A stretch of DNA of 64,000 nt, taken from Microbacteriaceae bacterium 3FA27C10 (GTDB lineage Bacteria; Actinomycetota; Actinomycetes; Actinomycetales; Microbacteriaceae). This document shows, piece after piece, positions 1 through 8,759 of the stretch (position 1 is its first letter; every line of letters starts with the position of its first letter). Location: NCBI GenBank assembly GCA_005502775.1, contig SCNI01000007.1, positions 57,309 through 121,308 of the forward strand, written 5' to 3'. The notes beneath the pieces were generated by a model. That model saw only the letters and a list, made by a program, of their open reading frames with translations, was not told the origin of the DNA and did no database searches. The translations under genes were made by a program, and so were the position numbers.

Positions 1-75
1 CTGATCGGCCGCAGCCGCAAGACCCATGACGAGCAGCGCCTGCAGCTCCTGCTCTCGGGCCGCGCCACGGCCTGA
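1..75 (+). CDS. 3' end of an unidentified gene (partial)
   Basis: An open frame enters from the window edge and stops with TGA at 73-75. The last 24 residues include RSRKTHDEQRLQLLLSGR, a basic and leucine-rich tail. A large inverted repeat follows 22 bp later, as expected downstream of a real gene. Too little is visible to name a family. It could also be a chance open frame, since no start is in view. Confidence 0.45.
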   Translation: MIGRSRKTHDEQRLQLLLSGRATA

Positions 76-97
76 CCGCGCCGCGCGACCCGCGCGT

Positions 98-169
98 CGA
101 ACGATCGAGCCGTCGAAAAGACGTCTACAAGGCACACTTTGGGCGTCTTTTCGACGGGTCGATCGTTCG
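98..169. terminator. Long inverted repeat, likely bidirectional terminator
   Basis: Two 26-nt arms (98-123 and 144-169) pair with one mismatch around a 20-nt loop. The arm bases next to the loop contain AAAAG on one side and CTTTT on the other. It lies between the end of the partial plus-strand gene and the stop of the convergent ferritin-like gene at 198, so it can serve both. The arms are longer than needed for a simple terminator. Confidence 0.7.
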
Positions 170-197
170 GCGGGCGGATGCCGGCCCCGCGCACTGA

Positions 198-923
198 TCA
201 GGCCGTGAGGCCGAGGCGGTCCATGCGGCGGGTGTGTGCCGCGATCATCTCGGTGAAGACCGGCTCGATGCGCTGCTCGTCGGACTCGGGATTGCCCGTG
301 AGATGGATCGCTGAGCGCGCGACGAGCAAGGTGTCGCCCACGACGCGGCGCCCCCACATCGCGAGCCGCGAGCCGAGCACCGGATCACCGGTGATGGCCT
401 CCGAGAGGATGCGGTCGATGGCGTCGCGGCCGGTCTCGGCGTCGAGGATGGCCACGCAGCGCGGGCCGATGTCGCCCGGCAGGCCCGCGGCGAGCAGGGT
501 GAAGAAGTCGTCGAGGATGCCCGAGGTCAGATAGACGCTCGCGAGCTGCTCGTACCAGTCGGCGCCCTTCACGAGCGCACGGTAGCGGTCGATGCCCGGA
601 GTGAACGGCGCGATGATCTCCGACGGGGTGTCCACCCGGCGCCGGATCTCGGCCACGAAGCGCTCGTGCTTGTCGAGCGCCTGGCCCGCGGCGGGCGCGA
701 GCGCCTGCTTGGCGGCGACCGTGGGGGCCCGGCCGATCGCATCCGACAGCTCCTCGAAGATCGCGAGCTGCACGTAGGCGACCTGCCCGAGATAGGGCAG
801 CACCTCGGGAGTCAGCTCCGCCAGGTTCACCTTGGGGTAGCTCGAGGTGTCGATCCGGGGCTTCAGCCGCGGAATGTCGATGCGCACCTTCGGGCGGCGG
901 AGGAATCCGAACACGACGGCCAT
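198..923 (-). CDS. Ferritin-like fold protein (MiaE-like)
   Basis: A 241-residue protein starting at the ATG complementary to 921-923 (MAVVFGFLRR). It is helix-rich, with segments carrying possible di-iron ligands: FEELSD near residue 58, KHERFVAEI near 87, and DWYEQLASVY near 124. These resemble the ferritin-like proteins annotated as related to the tRNA hydroxylase MiaE. In mycobacteria a protein of this type is also encoded divergently from an RhlE helicase, matching the arrangement here. The substrate is unknown and tRNA hydroxylation is only a family-level guess. No membrane segments or signal peptide are seen. Confidence 0.75.
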   Translation of the reverse strand: MAVVFGFLRRPKVRIDIPRLKPRIDTSSYPKVNLAELTPEVLPYLGQVAYVQLAIFEELSDAIGRAPTVAAKQALAPAAGQALDKHERFVAEIRRRVDTPSEIIAPFTPGIDRYRALVKGADWYEQLASVYLTSGILDDFFTLLAAGLPGDIGPRCVAILDAETGRDAIDRILSEAITGDPVLGSRLAMWGRRVVGDTLLVARSAIHLTGNPESDEQRIEPVFTEMIAAHTRRMDRLGLTA

Positions 924-994
924 CCTATCGGCCCGCCCGAGCGCTCTTCGCGCGTCACGGAGCGCCGCACGACGTCGAGAAGACCTCAGTCGAC

Positions 995-1000
995 TAAACT
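995..1000 (+). promoter_or_regulatory. Possible -10 element for the helicase gene
   Basis: TAAACT lies about 125 bp before the GTG of the helicase gene, in the 201-bp gap between two divergent genes. No convincing -35 hexamer is visible. If used, it gives a leader of roughly 115 nt, which is common for cold-responsive RNA helicase genes. Confidence 0.3.
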
Positions 1001-1124
1001 CGACCCGGGCCCTGACGAAACTCGGGGCAATCGCCGCCGCCCGGCGCCATCGCCGGTCATCGCTCCGCTGCCATCGCAGCACCGTTCTCACCACGGCGGC
1101 CTCGCACTCACGACAGGTATCCCA

Positions 1125-2744
1125 GTGACCAATAACATCGAGACCTTTTCCGATCTCAACATCGACCAGGACATGGTCGACGCCCTCGCAGCCAAGGGCA
1201 TCCTCGAACCGTTCCCCATCCAGGAGCAGACCATCCCGCTCGCGCTCGACGGGCAGGACATCATCGGCCAGGCCAAGACCGGCACCGGCAAGACCTTCGG
1301 ATTCGGCCTGCCGCTGATCCAGCGTCTGGGTCTCGACCCCGAGCCCGGCGTCAAGGCCCTCGTCGTCGTGCCCACCCGCGAACTCTGCGTGCAGGTCACC
1401 GAAGACCTCGAGATCGCGGCGGGCAACCGCCCCACCAAGATCGTGTCGATCTACGGCGGCAAGGCCTACGAGGGTCAGATCGAGCAGATCAAGGCCGGCG
1501 CGCAGATCGTCGTCGGCACCCCGGGACGCCTCCTCGACCTTGCCGGGCAGCGTCTGCTGAACCTCGGCAAGGTACAGGAGATGGTGCTCGACGAGGCCGA
1601 CAAGATGCTCGACCTCGGCTTCCTCGCCGACATCGAGAAGCTCTTCGCGCAGACCCCGCCCGAGCGCCACACCATGCTCTTCTCGGCCACGATGCCCGGC
1701 CCGATCGTGGCCCTCGCGCGCCGCTTCATGAACCGGCCCATCCACATCCGCGCCACCGACCCGGATGAGGGTCTCACGCAGGCCAACATCAAGCACCTCA
1801 TCTACCGCGCGCACAACATGGACAAGGACGAGGTCATCTCGCGCATCCTGCAGGCGGAGGGCCGCGGCAAGACCGTCATCTTCACCCGCACCAAGCGCGC
1901 CGCCGCCAAGCTCGTCGAAGAGCTCAACGACCGCGGCTTCAACGCCGCCGCCGTGCACGGCGACCTCAACCAGGAGCAGCGCGAGCGCGCCATGGCCGCG
2001 TTCAAGGCCGGCAAGAAGGACATCCTGATCGCCACGGATGTCGCCGCCCGCGGCATCGACGTCGACGACGTCACGCACGTGATCAACCACACCATCCCGG
2101 ATGACGACAAGACCTACCTGCACCGTGCCGGCCGAACCGGCCGCGCCGGCAAGACCGGTATCGCGGTCACCTTCGTCGACTGGGACGACCTGCACAAGTG
2201 GGCGCTGATCAACCGGGCGCTCGAGTTCGGCCAGCCCGAGCCCACCGAGACCTACTCCTCCTCGCCGCACCTGTTCACCGACCTCGACATCCCGGAGGGC
2301 ACCCGCGGGCGCCTGAGGGCGTCGACGCGCTCGGCCGAGGTCGGCACGGGGTCGGGTGCGGCCGGCGGCTCCCGCTCAGGCGGCGACCGCGGCGGCTCGC
2401 GGGGCGGCTCCCGCTCGGGCGACGGGCGCTCCGGCGACGGGCGCTCGCGTTCAGGCGGCTCCTCCGAAGGCCGGTCCTCCGAAGGCCGCTCCTCCGAGGG
2501 CCGTCCTCCGCGCAACCGCAACCGCTCGGCCGGCGCCGACGGCGCACCCCGCAGCTTCAACGAGATCTTCCCTGCCGCGGCCTCTGCGTCTGCCTCAGCC
2601 GGCGAGGCCGCCCCCTCGTCCGGATCCGCCGCGTCGACGGAGTCCACCTCCGCCGGAGCCGGCTCCGAGCACCACGACGGCAACAGTGCCCCGCGCCGCC
2701 GCAGCCGCACCCGCCGCCGCGCTCCGCGCCCCGCCGCCGACTAG
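1125..2744 (+). CDS. rhlE: DEAD-box ATP-dependent RNA helicase
   Basis: A 539-residue RNA helicase with a GTG start giving (M)TNNIETFSDL, the usual Q-motif beginning. Motifs in order: FxxL and PIQEQ (8-35), Walker A AKTGTGKT (50-57), PTREL (83-87), DEAD (156-159), SAT (187-189), and HRAGRTGR (333-340). After about residue 405 comes a low-complexity tail of Ser, Gly and Arg with repeated SSEGR and RSGDG units, followed by an Arg-rich end. Such RGG-like tails bind RNA non-specifically. The protein probably remodels structured RNA in the cytoplasm (ribosome assembly or mRNA decay). The symbol follows the actinobacterial habit and is less sure than the family. Confidence 0.9.
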   Translation: MTNNIETFSDLNIDQDMVDALAAKGILEPFPIQEQTIPLALDGQDIIGQAKTGTGKTFGFGLPLIQRLGLDPEPGVKALVVVPTRELCVQVTEDLEIAAGNRPTKIVSIYGGKAYEGQIEQIKAGAQIVVGTPGRLLDLAGQRLLNLGKVQEMVLDEADKMLDLGFLADIEKLFAQTPPERHTMLFSATMPGPIVALARRFMNRPIHIRATDPDEGLTQANIKHLIYRAHNMDKDEVISRILQAEGRGKTVIFTRTKRAAAKLVEELNDRGFNAAAVHGDLNQEQRERAMAAFKAGKKDILIATDVAARGIDVDDVTHVINHTIPDDDKTYLHRAGRTGRAGKTGIAVTFVDWDDLHKWALINRALEFGQPEPTETYSSSPHLFTDLDIPEGTRGRLRASTRSAEVGTGSGAAGGSRSGGDRGGSRGGSRSGDGRSGDGRSRSGGSSEGRSSEGRSSEGRPPRNRNRSAGADGAPRSFNEIFPAAASASASAGEAAPSSGSAASTESTSAGAGSEHHDGNSAPRRRSRTRRRAPRPAAD

Positions 2745-2788
2745 CACCCCTCGAGCCCCTGCCAAGAGCAAGGCAACCTCCCAAAAAC

Positions 2789-2854
2789 AAGGAGATCCTC
2801 CACGACACGCCGCCGGCACCGAGCCGGCAACGGCGCGTCGCGGAGGATCTCCTT
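2789..2854. terminator. Bidirectional terminator between helicase and PHP genes
   Basis: Arms at about 2789-2812 and 2833-2854 pair in about 22 of 24 positions, the two mismatches being G-U compatible. A smaller GCCGGC stem sits in the loop. A short T-rich stretch (TTCGTTTT) follows on the plus strand. It separates two convergent genes. Confidence 0.8.
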
Positions 2855-2925
2855 CGTTTTGGTCGCTCGGAGCTCGGCCGATGGCCGGCGGCCGGGGGCC
2901 GATGGCGCCAGGGCCGTAAGGGCGA

Positions 2926-3798
2926 TCAGGCAGCGTAGACGGGCTGCCAGCCGGTCGCGCGGTCGATGAGGGCGTCGAGAACTTCGGGGCGGGTGGTGTT
3001 CTCGCCGAGGCGGTTGGGCTTGCCCTCGCCGTGGTAGTCGCTCGACCCCGTGAGCTGGAGCCCGTACTCGTCGGCGAGCCGCTGCAGCCGCACCTTACCC
3101 TCCGGCGTGTTCTCACGGTGGTCGATCTCGAGGCCGAACAGGCCCGCATCCACGAAGTCGCGCATCCGGTGCTCGAGCACCACGTCGGCGCGGCTCACCG
3201 TGGCCGGGTGCGCGATCACGGGCACTCCGCCCGCCGCCACCACGAGTTCGATCGCCGTGAGCGGATCGGGCGCGTAGTGCGGCTGGTAGTAGCCGGCCCG
3301 CCAGTGCAGGATGCCCGCGAAGGCCTCACTGCGTGTGCCCGCGAGCCCGCGGGCCACGAGGGCGTCGGCGATGTGCGGCCGGCCCACCGTCGCGCCGGGA
3401 TTGGTCTGGGCGACCACGTCGTCCCAGTTCACGTCGTAGTCGCGCGAGATCCGGGCGACCATCTCCTCGGCCCGGTGCAGCCGCGCCTCCCGGATGCGCG
3501 CGGTCTCGGCCACCAGCTTCGCGTTGTTGGGGTCGAACAGGTACGCGAGCAGGTGCACGCTCGACCAGTCGACGCGGGTGCTGAGCTCCATACCCGGAAT
3601 GAGCGTCACGCCCTCGCGGCGAGCCGCATCCGTGGCCTCGGCCCACCCCGCGGTGGAGTCGTGATCGGTCAGAGCGACCGTGCCGAGGCCGGCTGCCGCC
3701 GCGGCGGCCACCAGGCGCGCCGGCGATTCCGTGCCGTCGGAGACCCTGCTGTGCGTGTGCAGATCGATCGGCCCCCGGAAGCGCCGATCGGAAGACAT
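2926..3798 (-). CDS. PHP-domain metal-dependent phosphoesterase
   Basis: A 290-residue PHP phosphoesterase. The N-terminal DLHTHSxxSDG (around 12-22) supplies the first histidines of the metal site; TDHDS (around 44) and the later IAHPATVSR and SSDYHGEGKPN motifs supply the rest. This layout matches the YciV/TrpH group, where characterised members are 3',5'-nucleoside bisphosphate phosphatases or 5'-3' oligoribonucleases. The start MSSDRRF at 3798 is preferred over a 33-nt longer frame because the domain begins immediately after it. Cytoplasmic, transcribed divergently from the aminopeptidase gene. Confidence 0.85.
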   Translation of the reverse strand: MSSDRRFRGPIDLHTHSRVSDGTESPARLVAAAAAAGLGTVALTDHDSTAGWAEATDAARREGVTLIPGMELSTRVDWSSVHLLAYLFDPNNAKLVAETARIREARLHRAEEMVARISRDYDVNWDDVVAQTNPGATVGRPHIADALVARGLAGTRSEAFAGILHWRAGYYQPHYAPDPLTAIELVVAAGGVPVIAHPATVSRADVVLEHRMRDFVDAGLFGLEIDHRENTPEGKVRLQRLADEYGLQLTGSSDYHGEGKPNRLGENTTRPEVLDALIDRATGWQPVYAA

Positions 3799-3882
3799 TC
3801 CACAATCGTAACGAGTCGGGCGGTTCTCCACAGACGCCGCGCATCCGCGAGCACTCCGGATGCGCGGGTGGAGAATGGATGC

Positions 3883-5394
3883 ATGGCCAACACTTCAGAC
3901 ACCGCCACCGCGTACACGCCCGCCGAGCAGACCGCCGCTGCGCCCGCCGCCGGTCACCCCGTGACCGACGCTCCCGAGCCCCGCGCCACCAGCAATCGGT
4001 CGACGACGCCGAGCTCGGAGCGGTTCCGCGACTACATCGGCTCGAACTGGGCCGAGCGCGACGACGTGCTGCCCCCGGCACGCGAGCAGGCCCCCTACGC
4101 AGCCGCCCGCCGGCAGGCCCTGTCGGCGCTGTTCCCGGGCAAGCGCCTGATCGTTCCGGCGGGTGCGCTGAAGCAGCGCTCGAACGACACCGACTACCCG
4201 TTCCGTGCGCACTCCGCCTTCTCCTACCTCACGGGCTGGGCCTCCGACGCCGAGCCCGGGTCTTTCCTCGTGCTCGAGCCCTCGGGCGCCGGCCACGAGG
4301 CCACGCTCTACTTCCGCGAGCGCGCGGGCCGCGATTCCGACGAGTTCTACGCGAACCCCGAGATCGGCGAGTTCTGGATCGGGCCGCGTCCCTCGCTCGC
4401 CCAGGTCGCGAGCGACCTCGCGATCGACACCCGCGGCATCGCCGACTTCGACGAGGTGGTGTTCGACGCCGGCACGCTCGTGCTGCGCGAGCCCGCCCCC
4501 GAGCTGCCGGCCGGCGCCGGCGACGAGGCCGACGCCGAACTGGCGCGCGTGCTCTCGGAGCAGCGCCTGGTGAAAGACGCCTACGAGATCGAGCAGATGC
4601 GGCTGGCCATCGCCGCCACCGCACGCGGCTTCGACGACGTGATCGCCGACTTCCCGCGCAGTTCTCAGCACGAACGCGGTGAGCGCCTGGTCGAGGGCGT
4701 GTTCAACACGCGTGCCCGGCTCGACGGCAACACCGTGGGCTACGACACCATCGCCGCCTCGGGCCCGCACGCCTGCATCCTGCACTGGACGCGCAACGAC
4801 GGCCCCGTCGTGCCGGGCGACCTCATCCTGATGGACGCCGGGGTCGAGCTCGACAGCCTGTACACGGCCGACATCACGCGCACCATCCCGGTGTCGGGCC
4901 GCTACACCGAGGTGCAGCGCACGATCTACGAGGCGGTGCGCGAGGCGGCCGATGCGGCCTTCGCCATCGTGCGGCCGGGAATCCGCTTCCGGGAGATCCA
5001 TCAGACGGCGATGGCGGTCATCGCGAAGCGCACGGCGGAGTGGGGCCTGCTGCCGGTCACGGCCGAGCAGGCGCTCGAGGCCGACAACCAGCAGCACCGC
5101 CGCTACATGGTGCACGGCACGAGCCACCATCTCGGCATCGACGTGCACGACTGCGCGCAGGCGCGGCGCGAGATGTATCTCGACGGCGTGCTCGAGGCCG
5201 GCATGGTGTTCACCATCGAACCGGGTCTCTACTTCCAGCCCGACGACCTCACGGTGCCGGCCGAGATGCGTGGAATCGGCGTGCGCATCGAAGACGACGT
5301 ACTGGTGACGGCCGACGGCGCCGAGAACCTCTCCGCCGGCATCCCCCGCACCGCCGACGAGGTCGAGGAGTGGTTCGCCCGCCTGAACGCCTGA
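3883..5394 (+). CDS. pepP: Xaa-Pro aminopeptidase (M24, AMP domain N-terminal)
   Basis: A 503-residue aminopeptidase P-type enzyme that removes an N-terminal residue preceding proline. The C-terminal pita-bread domain shows the dinuclear metal ligands: MDAGVELDSLYTADITRT (two Asp), VHGTSHHLGIDVHD (His), TIEPGLYF (Glu) and GVRIEDD (Glu). The N-terminal half carries the creatinase-like domain, including FRAHSAFSYLTGW. The start is ATG at 3883 behind GGTGGAGAA. Residues 1-45 are an unusual Thr/Pro/Ala-rich extension with no hydrophobic core, so it is not a signal peptide. The gene diverges from the PHP gene and is followed by a 49-bp gap with its own promoter. Confidence 0.92.
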   Translation: MANTSDTATAYTPAEQTAAAPAAGHPVTDAPEPRATSNRSTTPSSERFRDYIGSNWAERDDVLPPAREQAPYAAARRQALSALFPGKRLIVPAGALKQRSNDTDYPFRAHSAFSYLTGWASDAEPGSFLVLEPSGAGHEATLYFRERAGRDSDEFYANPEIGEFWIGPRPSLAQVASDLAIDTRGIADFDEVVFDAGTLVLREPAPELPAGAGDEADAELARVLSEQRLVKDAYEIEQMRLAIAATARGFDDVIADFPRSSQHERGERLVEGVFNTRARLDGNTVGYDTIAASGPHACILHWTRNDGPVVPGDLILMDAGVELDSLYTADITRTIPVSGRYTEVQRTIYEAVREAADAAFAIVRPGIRFREIHQTAMAVIAKRTAEWGLLPVTAEQALEADNQQHRRYMVHGTSHHLGIDVHDCAQARREMYLDGVLEAGMVFTIEPGLYFQPDDLTVPAEMRGIGVRIEDDVLVTADGAENLSAGIPRTADEVEEWFARLNA

Positions 5395-5430
5395 CCCTCG
5401 CGCGTGCCGGGGGCGCCCAGGACGAAGGTC

Positions 5431-5436
5431 TAAGTT
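5431..5436 (+). promoter_or_regulatory. -10 element for a leaderless transcript
   Basis: TAAGTT stands 7 bp before the GTG at 5444, the spacing expected when transcription starts at or just before the start codon. No Shine-Dalgarno sequence precedes the GTG, consistent with leaderless translation, which is frequent in actinobacteria. Confidence 0.5.
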
Positions 5437-5443
5437 AGTAGTC

Positions 5444-6784
5444 GTGAGTGCCACCAGAGTCTTCGTCGCCCGATTGGCGGGGTGCACCGTTTTCGACCCC
5501 GCCGGCGACCGTCTCGGCAAGGTGCGCGACGTGCTCGTCGTCTACCGCAAAGACGACCCGCCGCGCGTGGTCGGCCTCATCGTCGAGATCCCCGGGCGCC
5601 GGCGCGTCTTCGTGTCGATCGGACGGGTCACGAGCATCTCGAGCGGCCAGATCATCACCACCGGCCTCATCAACGTGCGCCGCTTCGAGCAGCGCGGCGG
5701 CGAGGTGCGGGTGATCGCCGAGCTTCTCGGCCGCACCGTGGTGTTCGCCGACGGCACGGGCCAGGCCACCATCGAAGATGTCGCCATCGAAGAGTTCGGC
5801 CCCGGCGAGTGGGCAGTGGCCCAGCTCTTCGTGCGCCGCCCCAAGACCAGTTCATCCCCGTTCGCCAAGGGCACGACGGTGTTCGCGAACTGGTCCGACG
5901 TGCACGAGAAGACCGCAGTTGGCCAGGCCCAGTCGGCCGAGCAGCTCATCGCGACCTACAGCGACCTCAAGCCCGCCGACCTCGCGAACACCCTGCTCGA
6001 CCTCCCCCAGGCCCGCATGCTCGAGGTCGCCGAAGAACTGCCCGACGACCGGCTCGCCGACGTGCTCGAGGAGATGCCCGAGAGCGAGCAAGTCGAGATC
6101 CTCTCCCAGCTCGACGACGACCGCGCAGCCGACGTGCTCGACCAGATGCAGCCCGACGATGCCGCCGACCTCATCGCCCAGCTCTCCGAGGAGCGCGGCG
6201 AGCACCTGCTCGAGCTCATGCAGCCCGAGGAGGCCGACGACGTGCGCATGCTGCTCGCCTACGCCCCCGACACCGCCGGCGGTCTGATGACCACCGAGCC
6301 CATCATCGTGAGCGCCGACGCCACCGTGGCCGAGGGCCTCGCCCTCATCCGCCGCCACGAGCTCGCTCCGGCGCTCGGTGCCGCCATCTGCGTCACCCTC
6401 CCGCCCTACGAGCCGCCCACCGGCCGATTCCTCGGCATGGTGCACTTCCAGCGGATGCTGCGCTACCCGCCCCACGAGCGCCTCGGCACGATCCTCGACC
6501 AGGGGCTCGAACCGGTCACCGCCGACACCAGCGCGGCCGTCGTGTCGCGCATCCTCGCGAGCTACAACCTCGTCTCCGTTCCGGTTGTCGACGACAACCA
6601 CCGACTGGTCGGGGTGGTGACCATTGACGATGTCCTCGACTACCTCCTGCCCGACGACTGGCGAAGTAACGACAGCGATGACGACACCCCTGAACGGGTG
6701 CCGGATCGCACGCCCACGCGAGCGCTGAGCGGAGCGCCGCGCCCCACCACCCGCGGAAGGAGGACCGGCCATGGCACGTCGTGA
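5444..6784 (+). CDS. Soluble MgtE N-domain / CBS protein with PRC-barrel start
   Basis: 446 residues. Residues about 1-130 contain PRC-barrel-like strands (DRLGKVRDVLVVY and LGRTVVFADGTGQATIEDVAI). Residues about 155-265 are Asp/Glu/Leu-rich helical repeats (LPDDRLADVLEEMPE, LDDDRAADVLDQM) typical of the MgtE cytosolic domain. CBS motifs follow (MTTEPIIVSADATV, VPVVDDNHRLVGVVTIDDVLDYL). The membrane channel domain of true MgtE is absent, so it cannot itself carry Mg2+. It is likelier a nucleotide- or Mg-sensing regulator of a partner. It overlaps the DUF1003 membrane protein gene by 14 nt, so the two are probably translated together and may form a complex. Confidence 0.85.
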   Translation: MSATRVFVARLAGCTVFDPAGDRLGKVRDVLVVYRKDDPPRVVGLIVEIPGRRRVFVSIGRVTSISSGQIITTGLINVRRFEQRGGEVRVIAELLGRTVVFADGTGQATIEDVAIEEFGPGEWAVAQLFVRRPKTSSSPFAKGTTVFANWSDVHEKTAVGQAQSAEQLIATYSDLKPADLANTLLDLPQARMLEVAEELPDDRLADVLEEMPESEQVEILSQLDDDRAADVLDQMQPDDAADLIAQLSEERGEHLLELMQPEEADDVRMLLAYAPDTAGGLMTTEPIIVSADATVAEGLALIRRHELAPALGAAICVTLPPYEPPTGRFLGMVHFQRMLRYPPHERLGTILDQGLEPVTADTSAAVVSRILASYNLVSVPVVDDNHRLVGVVTIDDVLDYLLPDDWRSNDSDDDTPERVPDRTPTRALSGAPRPTTRGRRTGHGTS

Positions 6785-7364
6785 CAGCAGCACCCACAAC
6801 ACTCGAGGCACCCGAGGGCTCGACGCCCCGAAAGGCCGACGCAGCGGCGTGATCCCACGTCGGCCGGTCGCCGGCCGAGACCGCTTCGGCCGGTTCACCG
6901 AGGCCATCGCCCGCGCCATGGGCACGCCCTGGTTCCTGTTCGGTCTCACGCTCTTCGTCGTGGTCTGGATGCTCTTCAACACCCTGGGGCCCGAAGCCTG
7001 GCGCTTCGACTCTGCGGCGATCGGCTTCACGGCCCTCACGCTCATCCTCTCGCTCCAGGCGTCCTACGCGGCCCCGCTCATCCTGCTCGCGCAGAACCGT
7101 CAAGACGACCGCGATCGCGTGCAGTTCGAGCAGGACCGGCAGCGCGCCGAGCGCAACCTCGCCGACACCGAGTATCTCGCCCGGGAGGTCGTGGCCCTGC
7201 GGCTCGCCCTGCAGGACATGGCGAGCAAGGAGTTCATCCGCGCCGAGCTTCGTGCGCTCCTCGACGAACTCGACGAACGTGACGAGCAGCGCGACAGCGA
7301 CGCCCAGTCCGCTCCCGATCCCACCGGTGCGGCCGTCGTGCAGCCCGAGCTGCCGAAAGCCTGA
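6771..7364 (+). CDS. DUF1003 membrane protein
   Basis: A 197-residue protein with the DUF1003 signature: a basic N-terminus (RRPVAGRDRFGRFTEAIARAMG), two membrane helices (about 50-70 and 80-105) separated by FDSAAIGF, and a long charged cytoplasmic coiled coil (QDDRDRVQFEQDRQRAERNLADTEYLAREVVALR). Function of the family is unknown. The start overlaps the end of the MgtE/CBS gene by 14 nt and the Mrp gene begins 1 nt after its stop, so all three form one transcriptional unit. In many actinobacteria the same three genes travel together. Confidence 0.88.
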   Translation: MARRDSSTHNTRGTRGLDAPKGRRSGVIPRRPVAGRDRFGRFTEAIARAMGTPWFLFGLTLFVVVWMLFNTLGPEAWRFDSAAIGFTALTLILSLQASYAAPLILLAQNRQDDRDRVQFEQDRQRAERNLADTEYLAREVVALRLALQDMASKEFIRAELRALLDELDERDEQRDSDAQSAPDPTGAAVVQPELPKA

Positions 7365-7365
7365 G

Positions 7366-8682
7366 ATGCCCGCCGAGCAGGCCCCCGGCGGGGTCGCGGA
7401 TGCCGTGCGCGCGGCCCTGAGCCAGGTCATCGACCCCGAGATCCGCAAGCCGATCACCGAGCTCGGCATGGTGGGCGCGGTCGACGTCGGCGCATCCGGA
7501 ACCGCCTCGGTCGTCCTGAAGCTGACGATCGTCGGATGCCCGGCCGCCTCGGCCATCGAGCGCGACGTGCGCGAGGCCGCGGCCGGCGTTCCCGGTGTGA
7601 GTGGGGTGGCCGTCGACGTCTCGGTGATGACCAAGGAGGAACGCGCCGCACTCACGCTGCAGCTGCGGGGCCCGGGGCGCCGCACCATGCCCTTCGGTCC
7701 GGGCACCCTCACCCGGGTGTACGCCATCACGAGCGGCAAGGGAGGGGTGGGCAAGTCCACTCTCACCGCCAACCTCGCGGTGGCCCTCGCAGCGCGGGGG
7801 CTCTCCGTGGGTCTCATCGACGCCGACGTCTACGGCTTCTCGATCCCGGGCATCCTGGGCCTGGTCGACGAGAACGGCATGGCGGCGCGGCCCACCCGGG
7901 TCGACGAGATGATCCTGCCGCCGGTCGCGCACGGTGTGAAGGTCATCTCCATCGGCATGTTCATCGACCCCGAGCAGGCCTCCGCCACCGGCGGCGCCGT
8001 GGCCTGGCGCGGGCCGATGCTGCACCGCACCATCGAGCAGTTCCTCACCGACGTGTACTTCGGCGACCTCGACGTGCTGCTGCTCGATCTGCCGCCCGGC
8101 ACCGGCGACGTCGCCATCTCGCTCGGCCAGCTGCTGCCGAACGCCGAGGTGATCGTGCTCACCACCCCGCAGTCGGCGGCGGCGGATGTGGCCGAGCGCT
8201 CCGGCCTCGTGGCGATGCAGACCGGGCAGCACGTCTACGGCGTGATCGAGAACATGGCCGGGTTCGCCGCGCCCGACGGCACGATCGTCGAACTCTTCGG
8301 AGCCGGCGGCGGCGCCGAAGTCGCCCGTCGTCTCAGCGAGCGGCAGCAGGCCCGCGCCACCGAGAAGCGGGCTGCACTGGTGTCGGATGACGCGGCCGCG
8401 GGCGCTCCCACGGATGACGCCTCGGCTCCCGCGACGAGCACTGCTCGGGCGGGGCACGGCAGCGTAGCGCGTGCGGGCACAGACGCCGCTGATACCGAGG
8501 TGCCGCTTCTGGCCTCCGTGCCCCTCAGCCTGGCCCTGCGCACGGGCGGCGACGCGGGCGCCCCCGTCGTGCTCGCCGATCCGTCCGATCCGGCCAGCCT
8601 CGCCATCGCCGCCGTCGCCGACCGCCTCGCGCGCCGCGGCCGCGGCCTCGCCGGGCGCCCGCTCGTGGTCGCGCCCCGTTAG
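7366..8682 (+). CDS. Mrp/ApbC-type P-loop ATPase, iron-sulfur carrier family
   Basis: 438 residues. The N-terminal MIP18/DUF59 domain has DPEIRKPITELGMV (23-36) and the conserved GCP with Cys58. The deviant Walker A SGKGGVGKST (123-132) and GLIDADVYGFSIPG identify the Mrp/NBP35 family, which carries or inserts Fe-S clusters. The usual CxxC pair before the C-terminal part is absent: the segment reads IENMAGFAAPDG. An Ala/Thr/Asp-rich linker of about 45 residues (around 365-410) interrupts the C-terminal region. Iron-sulfur carrier function is inferred from family. It starts 1 nt after the DUF1003 stop. Confidence 0.88.
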   Translation: MPAEQAPGGVADAVRAALSQVIDPEIRKPITELGMVGAVDVGASGTASVVLKLTIVGCPAASAIERDVREAAAGVPGVSGVAVDVSVMTKEERAALTLQLRGPGRRTMPFGPGTLTRVYAITSGKGGVGKSTLTANLAVALAARGLSVGLIDADVYGFSIPGILGLVDENGMAARPTRVDEMILPPVAHGVKVISIGMFIDPEQASATGGAVAWRGPMLHRTIEQFLTDVYFGDLDVLLLDLPPGTGDVAISLGQLLPNAEVIVLTTPQSAAADVAERSGLVAMQTGQHVYGVIENMAGFAAPDGTIVELFGAGGGAEVARRLSERQQARATEKRAALVSDDAAAGAPTDDASAPATSTARAGHGSVARAGTDAADTEVPLLASVPLSLALRTGGDAGAPVVLADPSDPASLAIAAVADRLARRGRGLAGRPLVVAPR

Positions 8683-8759
8683 GGTTCGTCTCGGCTGACG
8701 AGACCACTCAGCACGCCGGTCGACGCACTAGCGGTCGCGGACGCGGTAGTGGTCGCGAG

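Noticed and set aside
5444..6784. Calling this gene a magnesium transporter because of its MgtE N-domain.
   Set aside because: No membrane helices follow the CBS domains; the channel domain is absent.
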